From the IMG/VR virus record IMGVR_UViG_3300003319_000064, positions 1 to 33,366 of that record: 33,366 nucleotides of DNA. The stretch is one strand, 5' to 3'. The translations under genes and the position numbers were made by a program. Shown one piece after another: positions 16,583 through 23,136 of this stretch (the stretch's first letter is position 1; every line of letters begins with the position of its first letter). Source of the stretch: a virus. The notes below the pieces were generated by a model. That model had not been told where the DNA came from. It did no database searches and saw only the letters and a list, made by a program, of their open reading frames with translations.

Positions 16583-16668
16583 GCCGATTATTTGCTTCAG
16601 TAATAAGGTTATCCATAGAATGCAAGATAGCTACTGAGTCAGATGGTTACATCAGAAATAATCGGCGC
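16581..16668 (+). ncRNA. Long-stem RNA, Y-RNA-like layout
   Basis: GCGCCGATTATTT pairs perfectly with AAATAATCGGCGC (13 bp) at the two ends. Inside, TTCAGTA pairs with TACTGAG, leaving an asymmetric internal loop and a ~28-nt terminal loop. Long end-to-end stems with an internal loop are the general shape of Y RNAs; the Ro60 homologue is encoded 400 bp downstream. Both strands of the stem contain a GC-rich island. Confidence 0.6.
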
Positions 16669-16681
16669 ATTAATCAAATAA

Positions 16682-16755
16682 CGGGGATAGGTGTTTAGGT
16701 TGCACTCTTGCTTTGGGCGCAAGTAGATAGAGTTCAAGTCTCTAATTCCCGACCA
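16682..16755 (+). tRNA. tRNA-Pro(TGG)
   Basis: Full cloverleaf: acceptor CGGGGAT/ATTCCCG, D-arm GTGT/GCAC, anticodon stem CTTGC/GCAAG with loop TTTGGGC, T-arm TAGAG/CTCTA, encoded CCA. Confidence 0.92.
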
Positions 16756-16889
16756 ATATCCTAATGTCAGTATAAATAATCTTTTGGTTTATAAGTTTAA
16801 TTTTAAGGTTTATTTTTCCACTTGTGGTATGATAAGGCATTAGGATATACATTGCGGGTAGTTAATTATAATAATTGCCCGCACATTAT

Positions 16890-16966
16890 TTTCGCATAGC
16901 TTAATTCGGTAAAGCATCGATCTCCAAAATCGACAGATGTAGGTTCAAATCCTACTGCGTTAGCCA
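16890..16966 (+). tRNA. tRNA-Trp(CCA) with acceptor mismatches
   Basis: Anticodon stem TCGAT/ATCGA with loop CTCCAAA, T-arm GTAGG/CCTAC, discriminator G, encoded CCA. The acceptor TTTCGCA/TGCGTTA has two T-T mismatches at positions 2 and 3. The 5' end is therefore uncertain. Confidence 0.8.
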
Positions 16967-16973
16967 AATGGAT

Positions 16974-17030
16974 AAGACGCAATCAGCAATCCAAAAAACA
17001 TATCTCTTGAAAAGATTTTAAAAGCGTCTT
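16974..17030 (+). ncRNA. CAGCA stem-loop RNA, copy b
   Basis: AAGACGC pairs with GCGTCTT. AAT then CAGCA follow the 5' strand. The loop contains a small hairpin ATCT/AGAT. It lies directly upstream of the Ro60-type gene. Confidence 0.6.
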
Positions 17031-17033
17031 GAC

Positions 17034-17064
17034 AGATACAAACAGCACGTAAAAAGAAGTATCT
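17034..17064 (+). ncRNA. CAGCA stem-loop RNA, copy c (shortest)
   Basis: AGATAC pairs with GTATCT. AAA then CAGCA follow the 5' strand. It is only 31 nt long and sits in the leader of the Ro60-type gene, 17 bp before its start codon and next to its AAGGAG site, so it could control that gene. Confidence 0.55.
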
Positions 17065-17081
17065 AGTAAAAGGAGAAACAC

Positions 17082-18551
17082 ATGAACACACTATTAACCG
17101 CACTACGTAACGATTCTAACTGGACGATTACAGAGAATGGCGCTCCTACGCATAAGACAACTCTTAGCGATGTATTAGACTTGTTCTATCATGCACCAGC
17201 TAAGAGAGGTCAGAGCGTTGAACGTCTCTTTGAGAATGCCTATCTAGAAGATTCATTGCTTGCTACGCTTGTAGCATTCTATGTACGTGATGTACGTGGT
17301 GGACAAGGAGAGAGAGAATTATTCCGCCAGATGCTACGTTGGCTTGAGAAGAATGATGTTAATACGTTTAATAGAATTGTTCCACTTGTGCCGGTATACG
17401 GACGTTGGGATGATCTTATTGAATTCGTACAGAATACAACGGTACGTCAATTGATCGCTGATCAATTCCGTAGCGATATGCGTACTGAGAATCCTTCTTT
17501 GCTTGCAAAGTGGATGCCTTCAGAGAACACGTCAAGCGAAAAGACACGTATGCTTGCTGCTAAGTGGCGTGTAGTTCTTGGATTAACGCCGCGTGAATAT
17601 AGAACACGTCTATCATTACTACGTAAGCGTATTAATGTACTAGAGCGTCTTATGTCTAGCAAGTCATGGTCAGAGATTAATTACGAGCAAGTTCCATCAA
17701 ACGCATCATTGCGCTATCGTAAAGCATTTAGTAAGAATGATGCAGATCGTTATGTAGCTTACCTAGAGTCTGTAAAAAAGGGTGAAAAGACGATTAAGGC
17801 AGCTACACTATACCCTTATGAGCTAGTTCAGGTATATACTCGCGGCGGTATGTATGGTATGCGTCATGCGGATTGTGATGAAACCGTAGAATTACAGTGG
17901 AAAGCATTACCTAACTATTGCGAATCAGATAAGAATGCTCTTGTAGTTTGCGATGTAAGCGGATCAATGTTTAGCGGTATGGGGAAGGTAATGCCAATTG
18001 ACATATCTGTATCACTTGCTATCTATATTGCAGAGCGTAATCATGGCGCGTTTAAGAATAACTTCATTACGTTTAGCTCTAATCCTACACTTATTACGCT
18101 TAAGGGTAATACCTTGAAGAATAAGGTAGAGCAAGTGTATAATGCTGGTGTAGGCTATGATACAAACATTCAAGCCGTATTCGATATGCTGCTTCGTGTA
18201 GCATTGCAGAATCACATTTTAGATGTAGATATGCCAGAAAGTATCTTTGTTGTATCTGATATGGAATTCAATGATATGCACGTAGGTGGTAGAACAACGA
18301 ACTTTGATGTTATTCAGCGTAAGTATGCTGCTGCTGGTTATACAATGCCGCGACTTATTTTCTGGAATGTAGCTAGTCGTGCAGATCAGACGCCAGTAAC
18401 CATGAATGAAAAAGGAGTTTATTTAGTATCTGGTGCTTCTCCATCTATTTTCAAGGCAGCAATCAATGCTCGTGCTACTACGCCTGTTGAAATGATGTTA
18501 GAAGTATTAGAATCAGAGAGATATGCTCCAGTGGTAGAAGCACTTCAATAA
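17082..18551 (+). CDS. Ro60/TROVE-domain RNA-binding protein
   Basis: The product has 489 residues, close to the size of bacterial Ro60 (Rsr) proteins. The N-terminal ~270 residues are the HEAT-repeat TROVE ring (DLFYHAPAKRGQSVERLFEN, ATLVAFYVRDVRGGQGEREL, IVPLVPVYGRWDDLIEF, IKAATLYPYELV). The C-terminal part is a vWA domain with an intact MIDAS motif, VVCDVSGSM, and later ITFSSNP and VVSDMEFND. Ro60 binds the ends of misfolded RNAs in its ring and Y RNAs on its outer surface, and works with nucleases in RNA quality control. Tandem CAGCA stem-loops precede the gene and tRNAs flank it. Its codon choice looks more GC-tolerant than that of its neighbours. Confidence 0.95.
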   Translation: MNTLLTALRNDSNWTITENGAPTHKTTLSDVLDLFYHAPAKRGQSVERLFENAYLEDSLLATLVAFYVRDVRGGQGERELFRQMLRWLEKNDVNTFNRIVPLVPVYGRWDDLIEFVQNTTVRQLIADQFRSDMRTENPSLLAKWMPSENTSSEKTRMLAAKWRVVLGLTPREYRTRLSLLRKRINVLERLMSSKSWSEINYEQVPSNASLRYRKAFSKNDADRYVAYLESVKKGEKTIKAATLYPYELVQVYTRGGMYGMRHADCDETVELQWKALPNYCESDKNALVVCDVSGSMFSGMGKVMPIDISVSLAIYIAERNHGAFKNNFITFSSNPTLITLKGNTLKNKVEQVYNAGVGYDTNIQAVFDMLLRVALQNHILDVDMPESIFVVSDMEFNDMHVGGRTTNFDVIQRKYAAAGYTMPRLIFWNVASRADQTPVTMNEKGVYLVSGASPSIFKAAINARATTPVEMMLEVLESERYAPVVEALQ

Positions 18552-18593
18552 TAATCGGCGCGGAGTTTATTCAATGAGTAGACTCCGCTCCTA

Positions 18594-18672
18594 TAGACTC
18601 TTACCAGCAATCAATACTAATCCCTAATACGGATGAATTCTTACCAAAACTAAAGAGTTATAAGAGAGTCTA
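18594..18672 (+). ncRNA. CAGCA stem-loop RNA, copy d
   Basis: TAGACTCTTA pairs with TAAGAGAGTCTA (7 outer pairs plus an inner block with a 2-nt bulge). CAGCA lies one base inside the extended 5' strand. An ATCC/GGAT hairpin lies in the loop. It follows the Ro60-type gene and ends 6 bp before tRNA-Gln. Confidence 0.6.
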
Positions 18673-18678
18673 GCCTAA

Positions 18679-18753
18679 TGTAGCGTCTTATAATGGCAGT
18701 AACCCTAGCTCTGAACTAGGCTAGTATACGTTCGAGTCGTATCGCTACAGCCA
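18679..18753 (+). tRNA. tRNA-Gln(CTG)
   Basis: Acceptor TGTAGCG/CGCTACA perfect, anticodon stem CCTAG/CTAGG with loop CTCTGAA, T-arm ATACG/CGTAT, encoded CCA. The D-stem is weak (TTA/TAA). Confidence 0.9.
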
Positions 18754-18788
18754 ATGAAAACTTTAACTAAATCTTCACAAACAAGTAC

Positions 18789-18817
18789 TTGACATGTGTA
18801 GAGAGGCGTGATAAGAT
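18789..18817 (+). promoter_or_regulatory. Sigma70-type promoter
   Basis: TTGACA (18789-18794), a 17-bp spacer and TAAGAT (18812-18817). It drives the small peptide gene at 18855 and probably the genes after it. Confidence 0.8.
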
Positions 18818-18854
18818 ACGTGCATGAGTAATCGAATAGCGAAAGGAAACGAAC

Positions 18855-18923
18855 ATGAAGAACACGAAACGTGGTAAGTTTACCGTAGGTCCGATTACAA
18901 AGAAGGTTATGAAGTATTTCTAA
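18855..18923 (+). CDS. 22-residue basic peptide
   Basis: MKNTKRGKFTVGPITKKVMK plus YF. It has a good AAAGGA site and its own promoter 38 bp upstream. It is very basic, possibly nucleic-acid binding. Family unknown. Confidence 0.45.
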   Translation: MKNTKRGKFTVGPITKKVMKYF

Positions 18924-18938
18924 AAATGAACAATCTCG

Positions 18939-18968
18939 CGGGGAATAAAATTCCCTTCTCTTATTTAA
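18939..18968 (+). terminator. Possible terminator
   Basis: GGGAAT pairs with ATTCCC around AAA, followed by TTCTCTTATTT. The stem is strong but the T tract is interrupted. Confidence 0.4.
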
Positions 18969-19045
18969 TCTCTCTACTTATATAAAGTTAGAAGGAGAGA
19001 CGCGAAGATAGAAAAAGTTTTATAGTATATTAAAAAAGGAGTAAT

Positions 19046-19141
19046 ATGTACGAAAAACCAGAAGTCTTAGCGACGTATACGGAAGAAGAACTAATAGAAG
19101 AATCAGCGGTATGTGTTTGTTACAGCGGGTGTTTACCATGA
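19046..19141 (+). CDS. Small peptide with RiPP-precursor-like layout
   Basis: The peptide has 31 residues after a clear AAAGGAG site. The N-terminal part is MYEKPEVLATYTEEELIEE, an acidic leader-like helix with a Y-x-x-P start reminiscent of leaders read by peptide-modifying enzymes. The C-terminus SAVCVCYSGCLP is cysteine-rich and core-like. No modifying enzyme is visible in the window. Its stop overlaps the start of the secreted-protein gene (ATGA), so the two are co-translated. Confidence 0.5.
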   Translation: MYEKPEVLATYTEEELIEESAVCVCYSGCLP

Positions 19142-19944
19142 AGAAAAAGATAATCGGGTTTCTTATTACATTACTATTACTTCTTTTTCTACCAACAGCG
19201 CAAGCAAAACCGTTGATGGGTTTAGGTGATGTCAGTACACGCATGGGATTTCCTTTATTAAATACTGGCGGGAATGTATTAGGAGTACAAGCGAATCTAA
19301 CCGTTATTAAAGATAATTGGAACTTTCCAGCGCAATCACCAGATAGAGATCAGTTATTCTACGCCCCTGCTTTTATGCCGCCTAATAACAGTTGTCTAGA
19401 AGCAGCAGTAGTTCATCTACGTACAGCAGGATCGGGAACAACGCAACATAATTTTGGATTTTATGATTGGTGTGCTGGTGATGGAACAGGCGGATGGCAA
19501 TACTATGTTTCTCTTAGCTCTATCTGGACAGCACATACACAGCAAGATTATCCTACTCCTGATCGTACAATGTCAGTACGGATCACTAAATCAGGTAATT
19601 GCTCTACAGGATGGTTATTTAACTATTCAACATTTACTTGGCAAAGTAAGGCTGTATCTTGTGGCACTAATCCGTATAATGACGTTAACGGATGGGTTTG
19701 GTTTGAAGCGTATGGTTCTATTGCAGAACCGGGAGCAGCTTGTTTAGGACCAATGGGATCGTATAATAGAGTAAAAACTGATTGGATTACATACGCACCG
19801 TATACATCGTATATTACAAGTAGTAATCGCGGACCAACAACACAGCCCTTACCAAATACCGCATGCTTTACTTATGCAGTAGGCGGACATGCATATAGTT
19901 ACACAGAGCCTACAACAACATCATGGGTTATGACTTGGTATTAA
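19138..19944 (+). CDS. Secreted protein of unknown function
   Basis: The product has 268 residues from the ATG in the ATGA overlap; an upstream in-frame start is unlikely. It has a textbook signal peptide (MKKKIIGFLITLLLLLFLPT, then AQA-K cleavage). The mature protein is rich in aromatic residues, glycine and about seven cysteines (NNSCLEAAV, YDWCAGD, GNCSTGW, AVSCGTN, AACLGP, NTACF), so it probably folds with disulfides outside the membrane. It belongs to no family I recognise. Co-translation with the small cysteine-rich peptide suggests a joint role. Confidence 0.75.
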   Translation: MKKKIIGFLITLLLLLFLPTAQAKPLMGLGDVSTRMGFPLLNTGGNVLGVQANLTVIKDNWNFPAQSPDRDQLFYAPAFMPPNNSCLEAAVVHLRTAGSGTTQHNFGFYDWCAGDGTGGWQYYVSLSSIWTAHTQQDYPTPDRTMSVRITKSGNCSTGWLFNYSTFTWQSKAVSCGTNPYNDVNGWVWFEAYGSIAEPGAACLGPMGSYNRVKTDWITYAPYTSYITSSNRGPTTQPLPNTACFTYAVGGHAYSYTEPTTTSWVMTWY

Positions 19945-19993
19945 TATAGATATACAACAGTTTGATGCATAAGATACTGAATGCATTATATAT

Positions 19994-20071
19994 GCTCCTA
20001 TAGTGTAATTGGCTAACACATCTCTTTTACACGGAGAAGATTTCTAGGTTCAAGTCCTAGTAGGAGTACCA
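19994..20071 (+). tRNA. tRNA-Val(TAC)
   Basis: Acceptor GCTCCTA/TAGGAGT (one G-T), D-arm GTGT/ACAC, anticodon stem TCTCT/GGAGA with loop TTTACAC, T-arm CTAGG/CCTAG, encoded CCA. Confidence 0.9.
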
Positions 20072-20269
20072 GCAAACAGTTTGCACATTAAGATACTGTA
20101 AATGTGCTATAATAGAGTACTACGTTGTCTTAGCATGTTTGTCTCTTGAGTAAGGATAATAAATGTTAAGCGGCTTCTACTCAGGGCTTAGAGATTTTAC
20201 GACGCGCCTTAGCGAAGTATCTCTTTAGCAAAGTATCTCTATAGAATAAACTCCGCGCAAATTAATTAG
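20072..20269 (+). other. Spacer with hairpins, no gene
   Basis: GCACATT (20083-20089) pairs with AATGTGC (20101-20107). Further on, TGAGTA pairs with TACTCA and AGAGAT with ATCTCT, and AAGTATCTCT is repeated directly. No convincing ORF or promoter. It may hold another structured RNA. A GC island (20253-20258) precedes tRNA-Asn. Confidence 0.4.
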
Positions 20270-20343
20270 TGCTATATCGTTCAAAGGTAGGATGCTCGGC
20301 TGTTACCCGATGAATCTAGGTTCGAGTCCTAGTATAGCAGCCA
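20270..20343 (+). tRNA. tRNA-Asn(GTT)
   Basis: Acceptor TGCTATA/TATAGCA perfect, anticodon loop CTGTTAC on TCGG/CCGA, T-arm CTAGG/CCTAG, encoded CCA. Confidence 0.9.
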
Positions 20344-20390
20344 TAGAGATATTAAGTGCTTTCACTCTTATAAAAGAAAATCATTATTAT

Positions 20391-20466
20391 GTCCCTATAG
20401 CCAAATGTATAAGGCACATAGCTACGGACTATGTATGTGTGGGTTAGAATCCTACTAGGGATGCCA
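20391..20466 (+). tRNA. tRNA-Arg(ACG)
   Basis: Acceptor GTCCCTA/TAGGGAT, anticodon stem CATAG/CTATG with loop CTACGGA, T-arm GTGGG/CCTAC with loop TTAGAAT, encoded CCA. The A at position 34 would need deamination to read all CGN codons. Confidence 0.9.
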
Positions 20467-20590
20467 TAACTGGTAATACCTTATTTCCTCGTATGTGCTT
20501 TAGGGTTTATTGACGTTTTACAAACGGAAGTATAAGAAGGTATATCTTATATCATGAGATAGAGTAATAAACCCGCGCCAGTTAATTCAT

Positions 20591-20664
20591 GTCTGATTAG
20601 CATAGCGTTCATGCATCTCTCTGCAAAAGAGATAAGATCAGTTAGACTCTGATATCAGACTCCA
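20591..20664 (+). tRNA. tRNA-Cys(GCA)
   Basis: Acceptor GTCTGAT/ATCAGAC perfect, D-stem GCAT/ATGC, anticodon stem TCTCT/AGAGA with loop CTGCAAA, T-arm ATCAG/CTGAT, discriminator T as usual for Cys, encoded CCA. The D-loop AGCGTTC lacks the usual GG. Confidence 0.9.
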
Positions 20665-20772
20665 TAGATGCAAACAGCAGAAATAAAAAAATTGGGGCAA
20701 AGTATTAGTGCGTCGTGACAACAAAAAACTAATACTGCCTTACATGCTCCTATAGCCCAATGGCAGAGGCAA
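20665..20772 (+). pseudogene. Broken permuted tRNA-like element (tRNA 5' half)
   Basis: TAGATGC, AAA and CAGCA start right after the CCA of tRNA-Cys, exactly like intact CAGCA RNAs. At 20746-20771 a tRNA 5' half follows (acceptor GCTCCTA, TA, D-arm GCC-CAATGGCAGA-GGC). The T-arm, the 3' acceptor strand and the partner GCATC are missing; an ORF starts at 20784 instead. A separate 9-bp hairpin AGTATTAGT/ACTAATACT (20700-20739) lies between. This looks like a permuted element damaged by an insertion or deletion. Confidence 0.5.
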
Positions 20773-20783
20773 AGGAAACAATT

Positions 20784-21035
20784 ATGATAACTATTTATAT
20801 TACATTTGATGAGGATAATAGATATCTGTATAACGTATATGGGCGTTATGACGCAGAGCATAGCTTTTTAGAAAATATGTTAGTATCTACAAAAGAAGAA
20901 GCTATAGCGTATTGTAATAAACTGGCGCGAGATAATAAAATCAAGAATGTTATAGAATACTTTGTTATGAATAGTTTTGGAGTAATACATCGTGCTCCTA
21001 TAATCCAATTGGCAGAGATACCTTATTCAAACTAA
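20784..21035 (+). CDS. Unknown protein ending inside a tRNA gene
   Basis: The product has 83 residues from the ATG after AAAGGA; an earlier ATG lies in the tRNA fragment. An alternating strand start (MITIYITFDEDNRYLYNV) and an AEHSFLENMLVSTKEEAIAY helix suggest a small compact domain. Its last 13 residues and stop are encoded by the 5' part of tRNA-Leu(CAA), a 42-nt overlap. Function unknown. Confidence 0.55.
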   Translation: MITIYITFDEDNRYLYNVYGRYDAEHSFLENMLVSTKEEAIAYCNKLARDNKIKNVIEYFVMNSFGVIHRAPIIQLAEIPYSN

Positions 21036-21071
21036 GGAATGGTGTAAGTTCAAATCTTACTAGGAGTACCA
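20994..21071 (+). tRNA. tRNA-Leu(CAA) with short variable loop
   Basis: Acceptor GCTCCTA/TAGGAGT, anticodon stem CCTTA/TAAGG with loop TTCAAAC, T-arm GTAAG/CTTAC, encoded CCA. Bacterial tRNA-Leu normally has a long variable arm; here only about 6 nt are available. Its 5' part doubles as the end of the upstream ORF. Confidence 0.85.
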
Positions 21072-21110
21072 ATGAATTATCGCCGCGAGTTATTATAAAG
21101 GAATAAATGC

Positions 21111-21335
21111 ATGGCTACAGCACTTACAGAAATGCAATATAGGAAATGGATTGTACGCGTTATTGTACCAGAAGGTAGAGGTAAGATGATCGTATTAGAG
21201 GAACAGACAGCACCATTTCATCGTACAGATGAAAACAATAATCTTATTTTTGAAGATCATCATGGCAATCTTATCTATGAGTATCATTCATATAACTGGT
21301 TAGGTGTATATCCTGCTTCTGATGGTGAAGAATAA
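21111..21335 (+). CDS. Unknown small protein
   Basis: The product has 74 residues with an AAAGGA ribosome site and a GC island (21081-21087) just upstream. It is beta-strand-rich (YRKWIVRVIVPEGRGKMIVL) with an acidic, aromatic C-terminal part (LIYEYHSYNWLGVYP). Unknown family. Confidence 0.55.
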   Translation: MATALTEMQYRKWIVRVIVPEGRGKMIVLEEQTAPFHRTDENNNLIFEDHHGNLIYEYHSYNWLGVYPASDGEE

Positions 21336-21354
21336 ATTGCGGCGGATTAATTAT

Positions 21355-21431
21355 GCTTGCGTAGCTCAATGGTTCAGAGCAGTAGTCTTTTAAACTAACG
21401 TGTGAAGGTTCGAGTCCTTTCGCAAGCACCA
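21355..21431 (+). tRNA. tRNA-Lys(TTT)
   Basis: Acceptor GCTTGCG/CGCAAGC perfect, D-arm GCTC/GAGC, anticodon loop CTTTTAA on TAGT/ACTA, T-arm GAAGG/CCTTT, encoded CCA. Confidence 0.92.
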
Positions 21432-21511
21432 TCGTTAGGGGAAAACGTTAAAGTCTACCGCGTATAATATACGGTAATCTACGAAATGAAAACAGATATC
21501 CGTGCAAGAAG

Positions 21512-21558
21512 AGTAGTATAGAGTTTTATCAAACCGTTCTTTATACTACTAAAAACGG
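21512..21558 (+). ncRNA. Pseudoknot-forming RNA
   Basis: AGTAGTATAGAG pairs with CTTTATACTACT (12 bp with one G-T). CCGTT in its loop pairs with AACGG just after the stem. The interleaved order (strand A, strand B, A', B') is an H-type pseudoknot. It lies in a 384-bp stretch without a gene (21432-21815). Confidence 0.5.
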
Positions 21559-21705
21559 AATCGTTGCTACCTTACGCAAATGATAGATATTGCTGGTTAC
21601 AATCCAAACAAACCCTTACTCTTGATGCAAAGAGCGTATTTCTTCAGAAGTTTACGACAATAAAAGAAAGACAAGTTTACGGAAATAGCGACTCAGAAAC
21701 CGTAT

Positions 21706-21811
21706 GAGAGATAACTAAGATATGCATGGGTATGTGGTGCGTAATGACCTGAGCAGACAAACCTACGCTAGTTGAAACGCAATATATAAACTGCGCGGGT
21801 TGTTATCTCTC
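21706..21811 (+). ncRNA. Long-stem RNA enclosing ~86 nt
   Basis: GAGAGATAAC pairs perfectly with GTTATCTCTC, ending 4 bp before tRNA-Ile. The inside holds weak hairpins and a GC island (21793-21799). End-to-end pairing and lack of an ORF suggest a stable non-coding RNA, possibly Y-RNA-like. Confidence 0.5.
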
Positions 21812-21815
21812 TTAA

Positions 21816-21889
21816 GCTGCATTCTTCCAATAGCAGGAAACATTTCTGATACAAATGTAACAGTGGTGCAAATCCATTATGCAGTACCA
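21816..21889 (+). tRNA. tRNA-Ile(GAT)
   Basis: Acceptor GCTGCAT/ATGCAGT, D-stem TTCC/GGAA, anticodon stem CATTT/AAATG with loop CTGATAC, T-arm AGTGG/CCATT with unusual loop TGCAAAT, encoded CCA. Confidence 0.85.
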
Positions 21890-21893
21890 ATAG

Positions 21894-21935
21894 AGACTCT
21901 TACAGCAAACCATTATTTATTTGATTGCAGAGTCT
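21894..21935 (+). ncRNA. CAGCA stem-loop RNA, copy e
   Basis: AGACTCT pairs with AGAGTCT. CAGCA follows 2 nt inside. It begins 4 bp after the CCA of tRNA-Ile. Confidence 0.6.
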
Positions 21936-21978
21936 AGGAATATACATGGCGGGTAGTTTATTCAAGAGGTATATAGTT

Positions 21979-22218
21979 ATGGCACAAGTAGGACCAAACG
22001 GCGAACTCATGCTAGAACAAGAAGATGTTTTACCGCGTAAGGTTGCAATCAAAACAGACGATCCGCAACACATTATCGACGCGATCAATAAGATTAATCC
22101 GACAATCAAAACAGCAGAGGATTTAGCAGCAGCAGTAGCACAGATAGACGAACTACGCAAAGACTTTCACGGCGTAAAAAATCCAGACTTAGAGAAAGTC
22201 AACCAAGAGTCCAAATAA
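21979..22218 (+). CDS. Unknown small protein
   Basis: The product has 79 residues from ATG 21979 (AGAGG site upstream). It begins MAQVGPNGELMLEQEDVLPR, then two helices rich in Ala, Asp and Lys (TAEDLAAAVAQIDELRKDF). It is acidic, soluble and without motifs. Its own upstream GC island is at 21948-21953. Confidence 0.6.
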   Translation: MAQVGPNGELMLEQEDVLPRKVAIKTDDPQHIIDAINKINPTIKTAEDLAAAVAQIDELRKDFHGVKNPDLEKVNQESK

Positions 22219-22226
22219 TCCTAAAA

Positions 22227-22300
22227 TATGCCCTACAAGCCACTTGAGAGCCGTTCTAAGGCACGATAGAAATGAAACCATAGTGGACGTAGGGCATATG
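22227..22300 (+). ncRNA. Long-stem RNA with internal loop (Y-RNA-like)
   Basis: ATATGCCCTAC pairs perfectly with GTAGGGCATAT (11 bp). After a small AAG/AC internal loop, CCAC pairs with GTGG, and GCC/GGC forms a further hairpin. It is 74 nt long, without a T tract, so not a terminator. A long terminal helix interrupted by a small internal loop is the typical shape of a Y RNA; sequence identity to known Y RNAs was not checked. Confidence 0.65.
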
Positions 22301-22388
22301 TATTAAAAAGAATCTCGTTACATTTTACACGGTTTCCTTACTAAACAATCTACCACGACTGTGTTATACTCCTAGACAGAGGTAAGGC

Positions 22389-22580
22389 ATGTATGTAATC
22401 AAGCGGCAACATAGACTTAATGGTCAGGTAGAGTACCGATGTGTGAATGGATGGACACGAAGTATATTGCGGGCGAATTATTACATGTCGCGTTGTCTTG
22501 CGAGAGATAGCCTTAAGATCATGAAACCAAGTAAAACAAACCTTATACGATATAGGTATCATGTCGTAGCAGTACAATAA
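22389..22580 (+). CDS. Unknown basic protein
   Basis: The product has 63 residues, strongly basic (MYVIKRQHRLNGQVEYRCVN, RSILRANYYMSRCLARDSLK), perhaps nucleic-acid binding. Its TAA ends exactly one base before tRNA-Arg(TCT). It contains a GC island in frame (22469-22475). Confidence 0.5.
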   Translation: MYVIKRQHRLNGQVEYRCVNGWTRSILRANYYMSRCLARDSLKIMKPSKTNLIRYRYHVVAVQ

Positions 22581-22655
22581 GCTCCCTTAGTTTAATGGAC
22601 AGAATAAGACTCTTCTAAAGTCATGATACGGGTTCGATTCCTGTAGGGAGTGCCA
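22581..22655 (+). tRNA. tRNA-Arg(TCT)
   Basis: Acceptor GCTCCCT/AGGGAGT, anticodon loop CTTCTAA on GACT/AGTC, T-arm ACGGG/CCTGT, encoded CCA. Confidence 0.9.
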
Positions 22656-22705
22656 GAAGTCATACTTGTTTTATCGGTAGTTAAAGGATAAAGAAAACCG
22701 TTTAT

Positions 22706-22777
22706 TTTAGAGGTTAAAGGAACATAATATACTGCGCGCAGTATATTATATAGGTTCAATTCCTATCTCTAGAGCCA
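22706..22777 (+). ncRNA. tRNA-like RNA with palindromic GC arm
   Basis: Acceptor TTTAGAG/CTCTAGA, D-like GTT/AAC, T-arm ATAGG-TTCAATT-CCTAT, discriminator G and encoded CCA are present. In place of the anticodon arm stands a perfect 26-bp palindrome (22724-22749) centred on ACTGCGCGCAGT, the GC-island motif. No anticodon loop can form. It looks like a tRNA mimic or a tRNA disrupted by a GC-island element. Confidence 0.6.
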
Positions 22778-22791
22778 AAGCATGGTAATAC

Positions 22792-22860
22792 ATGCCCACA
22801 ATAATCAAAAGCGGCGACATTGACAAGTATATTCACGCCTTAGTAATCAAATGTTATTAG
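22792..22860 (+). CDS. Possible 22-residue peptide
   Basis: ATG to TAG encodes MPTIIKSGDIDKYIHALVIK plus CY. The amino-acid mix looks like a real protein, but no good ribosome site is seen. Confidence 0.25.
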   Translation: MPTIIKSGDIDKYIHALVIKCY

Positions 22861-22922
22861 GAAACGCAATAGAACGAAGAGATGATCGCTACAAAATAAA
22901 CAGGGCGCGGGTTATTGTTGAA

Positions 22923-22965
22923 AACCGATTATCGTTGCAACACATACATATGTATGTATAATCGG
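22923..22965 (+). ncRNA. Long two-part hairpin
   Basis: ACCGATTAT pairs with ATAATCGGT (9 bp), and inside it ACATAC pairs with GTATGT around ATAT. It directly precedes the RNA at 22974 and follows a GC island (22903-22911). No T tract. Confidence 0.5.
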
Positions 22966-22973
22966 TGGGGGAA

Positions 22974-23054
22974 AGTAATCAATTAAATCATTATCGCGTA
23001 AAGGTACATGGCGTGATAATTGCTTGTAGTTCTGAACACCCTACTCGTTGATTA
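22974..23054 (+). ncRNA. Long-stem RNA with nested helix
   Basis: GTAATCAA pairs with TTGATTAC at the ends. Inside, ATTATCGCG pairs with CGTGATAAT (9 bp, one G-T). The internal loop is very asymmetric. It is 81 nt long, with no ORF. Non-coding, Y-RNA-like layout. Confidence 0.55.
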
Positions 23055-23136
23055 CAGTTGTATACAGTTTAGTCGTTCTGTGTCAAATGATTATAATGCG
23101 GGCAGTTAATAGCAATCGCTATGAATGTCCTATTAT

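Noticed and set aside
20065-20121. CAGCA next to tRNA-Val as a tenth family member
   Set aside because: CAGCA overlaps the CCA end with no spacer, and the possible stem AGTAC/GTACT uses the tRNA acceptor itself.
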